Assembly: GCA_036245805.1 (NCBI GenBank)
Contig: BTRK01000001.1
Span: forward strand, 14,632,001-14,696,000
DNA length: 64,000 nucleotides
Direction: 5' to 3'
From: Pristionchus mayeri
Taxonomy: Eukaryota; Nematoda; Chromadorea; Rhabditida; Neodiplogasteridae
Shown: one piece after another, positions 42,667-53,800 of the stretch
Layout: each line of letters opens with the position of its first letter
How positions within the stretch are numbered: the first letter of the stretch is position 1
Program-made: the position numbers and the translations under genes
The notes under the pieces: generated by a model
Database searches by the model: none
Seen by the model: only the letters and a program-made list of their open reading frames with translations
What the model was told of the DNA's origin: nothing

Positions 42667-43027
42667 GTGCCGCTGCAATGCAATAGTTACAGTTCCCTTT
42701 GCACGAGTGAATGTATCCTCGATAACCGGAGTACCATTGTCGTTTTGCTGTTCCTTATTTTGGAACTCTCTGTCTCTCGTCCTGCTGAGTGCAGATACAA
42801 TGTAGAATTCAAAAAATATTTCAAGTTTCTTTTCATTCCATATAATGAATAGGTACACTCTCTCACCACTCATCCGGTCAAGAGTGAGATTTGCAATGTA
42901 AGAGAACGTTCCCGAATATCCAACTCTACTTCAAAGAGCAATATTCTCGCTCTCTTCATATCGCACTCTCTCTCGCTCACTCTGATCGGCGAGAGAGTGT
43001 GTGGTTTGGAGAGAGTCGGATCATTCA
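42667..43027. other. Non-coding stretch, simple CT/GA-rich inverted motifs
   Basis: No supported exon. It contains repeated ctctctc and gagagag tracts; cactctctctcgctcactc and gcgagagagtgtg (about 42964-43001) can form an imperfect hairpin. It probably belongs to the intron or spacer between the small two-membrane-segment gene and the copy A fragment. Confidence 0.4.
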
Positions 43028-43672
43028 TCACTTCAAAGGACATTTCACAGTACTGACGGGCAGGAACGTGGCCAATCTAGCTATTATAAAAAATTCAAAT
43101 AAAACTACCAACTCACCTCCACAAAATCATCCACACCGTGCCGGATGTGATAGTGCAGACTATGACTGGAAACCATATCGGCCATCCAAAAAGGAGCGTG
43201 ATTGCAAGCACGACAATATTGCCAATGCCCAGCACGACATGCTGCACCCAGCAGTATTTATTCCATCTTTCCGTCAAGCTAGGGCTCATGCTAATTTTCT
43301 GCGGAACACATGTAACCTCACAAGCCTGCAATAGCTTCCGGTTTGTGCAAAGTGCATGATGGCACTAGGCCGGATGAGAACAACGACGTCATGTAGATTT
43401 TGATTCATCAATGATTTATCAAAGACTACATGGCGTCATAGTTCTCATCGGACGTAGTTTCGTTTGATCCAACAGTGCTCATTCGAAGTACATAGTACCG
43501 AAATTAAATTTTTGAACATTTTACTATTAAAAAATAAACGAACGCCAGGGAATTGGTTATGTACTTGAAGCCACTTTCCCACTCCAGCCCGGGTCTTGTG
43601 CTGCTCGGGAATAATCGCGTGCATATGCAAGAGTTTCCTCGCATCCTTGTTTCGCATCGCCATCTCTGCATC
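43028..43672 (-). CDS. Small two-transmembrane-segment protein, unrecognised family
   Basis: Three phase-compatible minus-strand exons: 43672-43565 (acceptor cttcacag, donor GTACAT), 43298-43117 (acceptor ttccgcag, donor GTGAGT) and 43052-43028 (acceptor gtcag, stop TGA). The first encodes the basic segment KDARKLLHMHAIIPEQHK. The second encodes SLTERWNKYCWVQHV followed by two hydrophobic stretches separated by FGWP, so a hairpin membrane protein is likely. The product is about 100 residues if it begins at the ATGGCGATG just after the first acceptor, which would need a trans-spliced leader; an upstream exon cannot be excluded. The intron between exons 1 and 2 contains MITE copy 3. The first exon is in phase 0, as is the end of the F-box exon upstream (44990), so a single chimeric transcript is possible but improbable. 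No function can be assigned. Confidence 0.5.
43366..43456. mobile_element. Short palindromic MITE, copy 3
   Basis: A 91-bp inverted repeat from taggccggatgagaac to gttctcatcggacgta, with TA at both ends and gacgtcatg / catggcgtcat inside the arms. The central part (tgattcatcaatgatttatca) differs from copies 1 and 2, whereas the outer 28 bp are nearly the same. It lies in the first intron of the small membrane-protein gene. Confidence 0.85.
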
Positions 43673-44161
43673 CTGTGAAGCTTTTTTGAATAATATTTTT
43701 GATACATTTTAGCTCAGTTTTAAACAAATACGCATCTTTTGAAGCTTTGTATTTTCATTAATCACCTTTCGTTCGCATTCATAACACATTCATACTCTAA
43801 TTATCTAGTGTGTCGGTGGATTCAGTGGGAGAAGGATTAGAAGGAACATTACTTTATCATCTTGATCGGAAGGGAATGAGAGAAGTGGATCAGAGGATCA
43901 GGGGGAAAGGGGGAGGAGCCAGTGTCATCCGACACACTCGGGAATTACAAAAAAAGTGGAATAGTAGGGGTCAGAAAAGTAAACGAGGAACAAATCCTAA
44001 ATCGAGTCAGTCTCTCCATGCCCATCATTCTTAACTTGGGTCGTCAATTAGATTCAATTCAGCGCCTCTCCTCTCACCTACTCTGGCGTCATGTAATAAA
44101 GAAGGTTAAACGCGCAGCGGACTCGCTGACTCGTCTCATATAGCCTATCCTGCCCTATATC
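43673..44161. other. Non-coding stretch before the fold-back element
   Basis: No exon that I can support. The plus strand is G/A-rich from 43820 to 43920 (several agggg and gggag runs). Open frames present on the plus strand have no splice context and no family motifs. Confidence 0.4.
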
Positions 44162-44879
44162 GGGGGTATGACAGAAGCGCAACGACAAAAGCGCAACTAG
44201 CTTTCAAAAATCGCAACGACAAAAGCGCAACTCGGAATATCTTCGTAAAGAGGGGTGACAGATACTCGAGGTTGGTACCAATTAATTACTAATGATGAAC
44301 GCTATCTGCCCTGAGGGCTAATTAGTGACGTCACCGAAAAAAGTGACGTCACTTTTTTCAGACGTATAGGGTGTCATGGTAAAAAATCGGGATGAAAGTT
44401 TGTGTTGGATCTAGACGACGTATCAATGCCCATACTATCTACGATACATCTTTAATTTGTCGGCTACCGTATCCCAATACACCATAATCAAGCTGACCTA
44501 TAGTCACAAGTTGATGGAAAACGATTCTCTTTTCTCAACCATATTTCAGTTTGATTATAGTGTATGGGGATACGGTAGCCGACAAATTAAATTGTGGATA
44601 ACGTAGATTGTGTGGACGTTGGTACCTTGTCTAAATCCAACACAAGCTCATATCGCAATTTTTTACCATGAACCCCAATACGTCGAAAAAAGTGAAAAAG
44701 TGACGTCACTAATTAGCCCTCAGGGCAGATACTGCTAATCATTAGTAATTAGTTGACACAAACCACGAAGTTGAATCACCACTCTCGACTAAGATATTTC
44801 GAGTTGCGCTTTTGTCGTTGCGCTTTTGTCGTTTTCGGCACTTTGCGCTTTTGTCGTTGCGCTTCTGTCATACCCCCCC
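44162..44879. mobile_element. Fold-back (palindromic) DNA transposon, non-autonomous
   Basis: A roughly 718-bp inverted repeat. The ends are gggggtatgacagaagcgca on the left and its reverse complement before a C run on the right. Subterminal copies of cgacaaaagcgcaac occur two or more times per arm. Internal blocks also pair: the block at 44307-44335 (ctgccctgagggctaatt onward, including gtgacgtcac) with its complement at 44700-44728, and gtcggctaccgtatccc (44459-44475) with 44566-44582. The loop is near 44520. It is flanked on both sides by ccctatatc (44153-44161 and 44880-44888), an apparent 8- or 9-bp target-site duplication, which suggests hAT- or MULE-type mobilisation. It has no transposase of its own. 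It lies just beyond F-box exon 2 and probably inside that gene's next intron. Confidence 0.9.
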
Positions 44880-44989
44880 CCCTATATCATTTGAGAGTGC
44901 GCGGGAAATTATGACTCCCCAGCAAATTTATGTCGACAAATAATAATACATAAAAAAATTGCACAACTAAATGAATAACTAATGTCAAC

Positions 44990-45296
44990 CTTGGCTCCGT
45001 ACGCGACGGAGTCGTCATCATTGATGCCGATAGTGAGAAAAATTCGCTCAGTGGGAAGAAGATAACGACGGTCCCTCAGGTGGCTGAGTAGGATGGAATT
45101 CCACGATCGAGAAATCTAAAAAAAAGTAGTTCAAAAATATTTTTAAAATGTTAAACAGAGAAGAGTAACTGTAATGTAAAACTTAAGTTACACGTAAACA
45201 TACCAAGCGTATATTGTCCATTGAATCTTCCTCCATTCTCACTATCATTCGCTTGATATCGGGAGGAAGCGTGGAGAGGTTGAGCTCCGAAGGCAT
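44990..45296 (-). CDS. F-box gene, 5' exons (N-terminal F-box domain)
   Basis: Exon 1 is 45296-45204 (ATG; donor GTATGT) and exon 2 is 45115-44990 (acceptor ttttag; donor GTTGAC), with phase 0 throughout. The 73 residues include LPPDIKRMIV, MDNIRLISRSWNSIL and HLRDRRYLLP, which match the F-box pattern (LPxDIxxxI ... LRxxSxxWN) that recruits SKP1 to SCF-type ubiquitin ligases. No later exon is certain. The next 100 bp runs into the fold-back element, and a matching C-terminal F-box-associated part appears only at 42579-41479. The gene is therefore either split by insertions, truncated, or has exons I missed. The small membrane-protein gene lies between the two halves. Confidence 0.7.
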
Positions 45297-46332
45297 AATG
45301 TGTTTTACGCTCAACATAAATGTTGATCTTGACAATTGGTTAACGGAAGATACCTAAATGTAGGCCCGTGGCAATGCTAACGATTCAAATTACGCACTAG
45401 TAATGCTAGTGCAAACGCATTTTCGAATATGCGCGCAAAATTTGGCACGCCATGCCTACATGATATCTAAAAGTTAATGGTAACTTATCGAAAGAAAATC
45501 CAATATAAGAATACTAATGATTCAAACAACGTCCAGGAGAAATACTAGAGTGAACGCATTTTCGAATAAGCGCGCCAAATTTGGTACATAAATCTGACAT
45601 ATTTATTCTCCCGCGACCACATTCTCTAACACGGAGTGTAGTTTTTCGACTTTTTACAGTTTTTGATTACAGTTCGCAACATAGTTCATGATATAGTGAT
45701 AGTGATGAACGCATCGCGTTTTTCGATTGGAAATCATGAAACAATAATCACTACGAACATTTAATTAGCTTGAGGTAAAATAGCAATTGTAGATAAATTT
45801 GAAACTTATTAGTGAGAGGTAAATATTAACAAAGGAAAAGTTTTGATATCCAGGCAAGAATTCGTTGTTTTAGGGGGAGAACGAGAGGAGGGAGTGGAAT
45901 GGATGATGCACTTTCGGGGTCGAGTGTTTTGCTCTGCGGTTATGCTCAGCATCCTTACCATTCTCCGAGAGCGATATTGTAGCCTTTTAAGGTTTAAAAA
46001 AATTTAAAAACCTTTTTATTTAAAAATCTATGCTGGCATGAGGACGAATTTCAATTCTGGATGCAAACAACCACACAATTCGAAACTGTATGTGTTTTCA
46101 TCATTGTTCAAAAATAAATTTATCATATTGTGTCAATTTTGTCAAGTGCGACAGATTCCTTCCGATTTCGCGCCCTTCATCGCTCTTCTCTTCACCACTT
46201 CTCTCGCTATTAAAAACAATTTCAAGACAATTTCAAGACAATTTCAAAACAGTTTTTTAGTTTTCTCATGATACAGGAGTGACTATAAAGTGCATTATAA
46301 TTAATAAAATTGTAACCAAAAAAATAAAATAC
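45297..46332. other. Spacer with the unresolved 3' end of the sphingomyelinase gene
   Basis: The last sphingomyelinase exon I can place ends at 46333 with a donor. A candidate minus-strand polyadenylation signal AATAAA is at 46020-46015, so the terminal exon should lie between them. An open stretch at about 46200-46105 (ending EQ-stop) is possible but has no family match. The plus strand contains three near-copies of acaatttcaag at 46216-46250. The remainder to 45297 would be 3' flank and the F-box promoter. Two similar segments with tgaacgcattttcgaataagcg-type sequence (about 45411-45440 and 45550-45580) are a diverged direct repeat. Confidence 0.4.
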
Positions 46333-49300
46333 TTCCAGATCGTACTCCTTCAGCACACTCGAGTAGAGTGTCTTCCACTCGGTTTCTTTATTTGGATCGT
46401 CATTCGCCTCGGTGAGATTGAGGTAGTATTCGGACCAGTCGATCACTCTCTGTAAATTCATATTTGATCTGCATCTTCAGCTAATGGTATGGGAATCTAA
46501 TTTCGATTTTTTTTCCAATTGTGATAATGTCAATAGCAATGATCTGTGGCGCTAATTTTCAATGCAAATTATGAAAATAACACCATGAACTCAAATTTGC
46601 GTTGGAAAGCTCTCACAAATTGCGAGCCCTCCTGCGGGCCTTCAATCTCGTAGATGCGATAGGCGAGGAAGTAGTCGGAGTAGGGAGTAAGAGAAGGAGC
46701 GGCGTAGGTTACACCGATCGGACGAGTGGAGACGTCCTGTAGGGTTTGTTTTAGAAAGTACAAAAAAAATACAAAATGTCTCAAGCGATGAAGGTGATGC
46801 AAAAGAATGCAAATGATACAACTCTAGTAGAGTGCGGAGATGAAGAGCCCGAAGAAGCTCATTTTTCATAATAAAGGTGAAACCAGCAAATGTCATGTGG
46901 CTTTTTGAAGCAGAATACATCAATGTCATGTAGACACTTAGTTTTAACCAAATGTCGTATAGTATGAATAGCTGATTTACATATTAGCACAGCATTTCTG
47001 CAAAAATCGCGAAAAACGCAGACTCTTCATGCAGAGTTTCCCATAACAATGAAGAATGTGGGTATTTTTGAAAGTTTAAAAAAAGAAAAATAATCCTGAA
47101 TAGATTTGTAGTTCATTAGAATCAACTCTTCATATGGTTGTACGACTCGTTTTTGTGATACGACCGCTCAGTTTTCGAAAAATCGCGAAATTGCTCTTCA
47201 TCTCCGCTCTCTAAACTCTAGTGAAATTTTCTGAAAAGAGTGTGATGCAAAACTAACATCGGGATCCTCGTAGTACATGTTGAACTGCTCCGAGTGGGTG
47301 TGGCCCATGAGCTGAGCGGTAATCGTTGACTCGAATCTATGATGATTCGAATATTGAATACATTATGGATCCGCAGTCTGGCATTGCATCACATCGCCTT
47401 TTGTTCACATTCGGAAATAGTTGATGCCTATTTATAAAGGACTAATCGATACACCTATTGACAACCGCATGATAATTCAGCGCCCATCCTTCTAGATCTC
47501 CCTTTCCTCCTGTTATATGTGCGATGACGTGTACCTGGAAATGTATTTGCATATAAATGCTGATTAATTACATCATGAAACTTGCATTTTAAAGACACAT
47601 AATGTACTACCTTATCGCCGGCTTTCTCCGCCTCTAAAAGCTGGTTCTAGAACCAACTCATCGTGCCATCGGGATCAGTCTGGTTGACGTAGAGGAAACT
47701 GAGAAATGTATTTCTTTACATTCTTTTGGTTCTGTATTATTCAAAGATTTTGTGATTTGAAAGCTCACAAGTTCATGTGATCCCCGTATCCGTTATTCAG
47801 TGAGATGAGACGGAGTCCAGGTAATAGCTTGCGCATGAAGCAGCCGTTACTGAACCAAATTATCTTTGCAATTATGATTCAAACTTCAAAAATAAATACT
47901 AATCTCGATTCGATCGATCTGCTTGATATGAATTGTACTCACTAAACCACGGTTTCCATCTGATCCTCAGGTACCCATCCCTTCCAAGCGTCGGCCATCG
48001 TCCCGTACAACCAGTCCATGTGGAAGCGTTCCGGCGTAAAGTGAGGTGCAAAACTGAAATTGATGCAAAAACAAGTTTTGGTCCACAATTACCTGTCGCA
48101 TGGCACTCCTTCGTGGTTTCCGACTGCAAAGAAAGTGGGAATGGTCGGTAACCTCTGCCGGATGGTGTCGGAGAGATTTCGAACGAGTTCCTTAGTAGAG
48201 AGCATTGAAAATTTAGTTTTGATACTAATACAGATGATGTTGAGGTCTCAAATGTGTACTTCACATTGTGAAGAGTTCATTGAAATTTAACTGTGTCGAG
48301 CCAAAATATGAAAATGATTATGGCGTACAATATGGCTCTCCCTCGTGTACTCCCAGTCGGCGTGAGAAACGAGATCGCCACTGATTACAGCGTAATCCAG
48401 CTGACAATTTGTATTTTTGAATTTCAATTTAATTTGAAATTTTTTTTTGGTTTTGATACAAAATGTTCGTCCTTGCGAGGCCAAATATAAACTAATCGGC
48501 AAATATTAATACTACTCACATCCTTGTGTGCATCCGCAATGTGGTCGAGCATGTTCTCGTAGAGCCAGATCGGAGCATCGCAATCCGCTACTGTGCCCCA
48601 CTTTCCTAAACTATCGACCTCATTTCCTCGCAATTTTCGATTGGAAGATTACGATTAAAATATTTCTGAAAATTATGACTTAAATCTCACCAGCCGGAAC
48701 TTGAATAGGTTCGTCCCTCTTCCTCCTTCCGTTGGTCGGGCTGTGTGCTTCCTGTAAGAACACGAACACATTAATATGCAGTAGAGAATAGATCAAGACT
48801 CTGCACACAAGCCAACAATCACATTTTTCCGTGACTCTGCGTGGTCATTTATTTGTCTCACGTCAGGGATATCCATAGGCGTGTAGCAGGACGGCTGGCC
48901 GCATTTTGCTTCGGATCCTATCTGGAATTTTGGATTTAGGCAAAGATGCAGCCATCTCAGGCGATTTAACAATCTTCTTCAGACGACTATGTTAGGAGGT
49001 GGTTTCTTGATCGCTATTTTGGTTGCAAAATAATCATTACCGTTGGTAATATCGGGAAACATGCGAACATTTCACCTCATACTTCCTGTCGATGTGCAGA
49101 TTGGAGAGGTGTAGCACCTTGATTATTGGGCCGGATCTCTGAAATATTTTTACGGCATCACCCAAGCTATTTCGATCTACTCGATGCATGGGAAGGAGTT
49201 GCTAATGTACAACCCTGAATCGGCTTGGGAGCTTCGATCGGTGACTTCCCACCGACGATTGCCAGATTCCACATCAGTGTCTTGGGATGCACAAAGTTGC

Positions 49301-50165
49301 CGCAGTTCTGAACAGCTTTTAAGATTCAAAAATCTGATTCAAAAGATTCAATAAATTTAGATATAATCGTCAATTTGCACCTCAACAAGGAGACCGCACA
49401 GCTCTTCGGGCTCGATCAGAATCTCGCCGACGACGTACTGAGCTTCATCCTAAAATTATACAAAGTTTATGGCTAATTTCATCCCCATTACTCCCATACT
49501 CTCATAGGGTTTAATGAGATTACAATTACCCGCATTTAAAACCTCTAGAAATCAGAGCAGTTAGAATTGAATTATTTTTTCAAATATAATCCTTAAATAA
49601 CAAGGAAATGTTACCGCGAAAGAGGTTGCGATTCCGTCACAGATAAATTTGTCGACGATCTCCAGATCTTTGCACACTGTGTCGACTGGAATTAGCAATT
49701 GCAGTCGAGTAAAAGATTCGGACAGGCACAACCGAAAGCGATTCAAAAGACTTGATCAATAGTGATTCAAAACTTGATTCTTCTATTCATCTGATGCAAA
49801 AGCAGCTAATACGAACTCAGCTCCGCGGCGCACTTGTCCATCGTGCCGGCTCCCCACCAATTGTGCAGAACACGCACTGCGAATTCGCACTCCGAGCAGA
49901 GATCACCATCTAAGGGATAACTGTTGAACACTGAGATACAAGACATCGTCAGTTTTATAAAAAAATAATAAACAAAAAACATTGATACACGATATTTGAA
50001 TTTTATGAAAATTTTACCGAGTGAAAGAATAAAATATAATAAGATTGAGAGAATGAGAGAATACGAGATAGAAAATAATTATAGAGAAGGCTCACTTGTT
50101 CGTTGAGCTGTTGGTGCTGCGGGAACAATTGCGAAAAGAAAGAAGAAGGATACAACTAGACGCAT
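46333..50165 (-). pseudogene. Acid sphingomyelinase (sphingomyelin phosphodiesterase) homologue with in-frame stop
   Basis: Eighteen minus-strand exons encode a secreted or lysosomal enzyme that in its family hydrolyses sphingomyelin to ceramide and phosphocholine. The ATG is at 50165; residues 1-20 are a signal peptide (LVVSFFFLFAIVPAAP). A saposin-B domain follows (cysteines 35, 38, 57, 66, 77, 102). The metallophosphoesterase part has SNLHID (151-156), SGDLVSH (236-242), VGNHE (276-280), HVIAHITGG (381-389), GHTHSEQF (417-424) and the typical tail block YRIYEI, then YYLNLTEAN. Exons: 50165-50096, 49930-49817, 49685-49615, 49449-49381, 49307-~49215, 49138-49076, 48921-48862, 48751-48691, 48605-48520, 48400-48329, 48190-48093, 48053-47943, 47849-47769, 47698-47611, 47534-47455, 47336-47258, 46736-46617, 46449-46333. 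Oddities: codon 367 is TAG (47649-47647), inside SWF-stop-NQLLEAEKAGDK; the first metal-ligand Asp of the DxH motif is Asn152; and the exon 5/6 junction is off by one base. It is a pseudogene, a pseudoenzyme with a recent nonsense mutation, or affected by assembly error. Confidence 0.85.
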
Positions 50166-50875
50166 GGAGCAGCCGGTCGTTTCTACAAGGCTGAGATAAA
50201 AGCGAAATGACGACTGGCTAGACTCGATTCAAAAGATGCATGACTTTGAGAAAGTATGCCTGTTCATTTTACGTTCATTCCCAATGATCATATGAGCGAT
50301 TTATCACGCAGAGAAGATAACCGATTCTTGCGTGGCCAGAGCTATTCAAAACGTGTCCGTTATCGACATCGTGGTCTTTGCTGGCCATTAACTGAGCTGA
50401 AAGGAATAGCGCAGAGTTTCTCACAGTCAGAACAATGGAAATAGTGCGGAAAACAAAGATACCAATATTTTTGGGCTTATCGTGATGTTGCGCAGAGATG
50501 TTTCGCATCGACTGACAAGACGCACGCAATTTTTACATGGATACAATCTGCAATTTCACAGGTGCTTCAAGGGGTTTTGAAACCTTTAAATGAATGCATA
50601 ATTATTCGCTTTATCACTACAAATAACAACTCGTGTCCGGATACATAAGGCAAGTGGAAAATATGGTAGTGAAAAATTCACACGGAATTAGTTATCACAA
50701 CAAAGAATAGTTAAATAATGTTATACAGTCTACTAGCTCTATGATACAAAAAAACTCTCATTAATATACCCTCTCTTCCTGCCGCTTTGGGAATGAGGGA
50801 CAATCATAGAGGGTTAACTAGAAATGAGCTGGGGTTGAGGAATGATAGGGAAGTAATCAGTGCCAAATTTACAAT
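50166..50875. other. Intergenic region: sphingomyelinase upstream side, LACT downstream side
   Basis: About 710 bp between the ATG of the sphingomyelinase gene and the stop codon of the LACT gene, both on the minus strand. It must hold the promoter of the former and the 3' UTR of the latter. No conserved element or clear polyadenylation signal is recognisable by eye. Confidence 0.5.
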
Positions 50876-53800
50876 CTACTGCGCTCTGAAGACCTCCTCC
50901 ACCATCTGATCCATCTCGCTCTTTCCATCGTCCCCGGCCTTAAGCCCATTTCGGAAGAGGATGAAGATGACGTCATCGATCGGATCCCAAACAATGGCTT
51001 GGAGGCCGTTCCCAAAGAATGCGATGAGATATCTCTGCAAATTGGCAATCTGCCCAATCTTACGCCTGTCAAATCACAATAACAACAATATAACTGGCTG
51101 GCAGCTTCTCTCAATACTCAGGACATAATATTAGCGAGGAAATAGTAACTTAGTAGAAATAGAAAGGGCCTTACCCCTTCCTTGTGCGGATGCCTGATGT
51201 AGGAGAAGGCCCGGCCGGTCAGTCGCTTCTGGGAGCAAACGAAATCGTCGATCTCCCGGAGAGGAGAAGCGAAATCTACCTTCTCATCCTCAGTTAGCAG
51301 GCTAGCCTGCAATTCAGGCATTTTCGAATCAGAAATACGCCAGGGAATGGTTTTTATTAAATTTTGTTCAAGCCATCACATATTTTCTGAATTTTTAATA
51401 CACGTTTTCGATTTGGCATGTTGCGTTATCAAATTCGATTGAGTCTCATTCTTAAAGGAGTGCTCCGGGGAATGTCCAGCAACCCGAACTGGCAAAAGGG
51501 TGTTGTAGAGGACACTCATCCGATCAGAGATCACTTTGTACGGAATGCTACAGTCGCCTCTAAGAGTTGCTATGGCCTCTCAAAGCTTTGCAATCAGCGC
51601 AGGCAATGCGCGCAAATTCGAAAGATTTTAAATTTGGGATACTGTAATGGGAAAGATGACCAGTTCGAAAAGTGAAGATACTTTAGCAATAAACAAGAGC
51701 ATTGGATAGGGATCGAACCCACGACCGACGGATCGCAAGGCAAACCTCTTATCCACTAGGACACATGGTCAGATGGGCGTCAGCTGTTTGTGGTTCTTTA
51801 TCTCCCCTCAAAATCCAACGGTCACCCACAAATATGGGTTAACTCTGGGAAAAAAACAACTAACACTTTTACTAAAAGAATATTATTTAGCACCTTCTTA
51901 GTAGAAGAATAAGGAGTACGGAAATTTGAATTAGTGATACTATTAGAAGAGAACCCTTCCTTACTCGCTCTGGATTACTGAAAGAGAAATTGTCGGCTTC
52001 CCTTCCAGTTCAAAGTGAGTTCAATGGTTTTTGCTTTATCACTGACTCAAAACATCAATAAAAGAACAACTTGAGGATCTAACAAATAATCGAAAAGAAC
52101 AAGGTGGAGCAACAAAAACAACAAAAACAGATGGTCGATCCAGTGTTCGTTTGGTTGCAGATAGTCTTCACCAACTCGGTGTTTCCATTAGCTCTTCCGC
52201 ATTTTTCGGCGTCCCATTCCTTCACGAGATTCGATCTTCTAGGATCGAAGTTCTTCTGAACTTGGACGAATCCCACGGCCTTGAACGCCCTGAAAGTAGA
52301 TAGTTGTGCGGGGAGTCGTTAAACAATTTTCCCGAGGGCATGCAAGTATCAAAAAAGCATGATGCCTCCATTATCCTATACTTATATATAAAGCGCAGCC
52401 TGATGGCGTTTATTCGGATTATGCAATCGGTCATGAAACAGAGAGCGCTCGTAAACACTCTAGTATCTTCCAACCAGTAGGTGGCCACTCCCCCACCACT
52501 GTATCCCAGTATCCCGACTAGAGGAATTGCCCACCTAATGGTTGGAAGGAACCAGAGCAAGGAACAGGGGTGGTACCTTGTCCCTGTAGGCGGTGGCACC
52601 GGGCGCGATGCATTACATTCAGCTTCTCGTAGAGGCCCGAGATTTTCTCCGACTGCAAGAGGGAAATATTATTGGCAAGATGATGACAAAGGACAAAACG
52701 GAAGGGAGAAAACAAGAAAAGAAACAGACGAAACTATAGTAGCTTGAACAAGGGAAAGTGCTGACCTAGAGCGACCAGATATCGTTGTCGAGCGAGATCT
52801 TGATGGCGCCAGCGACGAGTCCTGCAACATCATCACTTGCGAAGGTGATTTAAGAACGAATATAGTATTTTTTTCCGCAAATGAAATGTAAGTGCATTTT
52901 GAGCTAGTAATAAATAAGTAAATTCACAAAAGTACCTGAGTGTGGACGCTTCGCCGCACCGCCGATACCTTCCATGATGTTCTTCACTCCAGGAGTCGGG
53001 GCGTCCTAGAAGTAGACACAATATATTGAGTGGGAAGTCTGTTCTCTGGTTGTTCTATGAACTCTGGTCCGATTTTTCGCGTCGCAAAAGTAAATTATTT
53101 GTAAGACTCTCACCCTACTTCCAAAAAGTGAATTAGGTCAGTAGTACGATACTTTTTCAGGAGCATATTTACTGTAATATGACCTTACATATTCGGAGTT
53201 ATCATAAGAACCAACTGGATACGCCTCTTTCAAGGTATTGGGTGAGGAAAATGTGATAGGACAAGTGGCGACTCACTTCTAACAATCCGATTCGATTCCT
53301 TCCTGCGCTTCTTCGCTTCTCCATGGTCACGCACTCGTATGTTGAACTCCTCGCTTGTTGAACGACACTACACAATAGTAAAGAGAGTGTTAAAATAACA
53401 TGATAAACTAACAAAGGGGGTTCCAGCGCAGGTCGAGTGGGTCAACTACAGCTTCGAAAAGCTGGTTGTAAATAACAAAAAGATGCTTAGAAACGATTTT
53501 TATAATAAAACAGCTATTTAACGCGATTACCAAACAAAATCGCGTTTAGAATGGTCAGAAAAACGCGTTACGTTGCTACGTCGAAATTTGAACGATTTTG
53601 GTGCTCCAGGTAAGTGAACGCTATAAAAATCGATAGAGTACGCATCAAATTATCACAATTCAATAAACACAGAATGAAAATAAAGCAAAAACAAACATTA
53701 GAAGGGGAAGAAACTGATGCTCGAATGAAGGCTTCAGTTTGCGATTTGTTGGCTAATTGCCAAGCCAATACCGTATTCACTTGAGAGCGCTAAATTTTCG

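Noticed and set aside
51058..51065. Alternative acceptors for the last LACT exon (gacag or gtaag)
   Set aside because: They would add extra residues (IGQIANLQ); the ttgcag acceptor at 51035 is stronger and gives the family-like NGLQ spacing.
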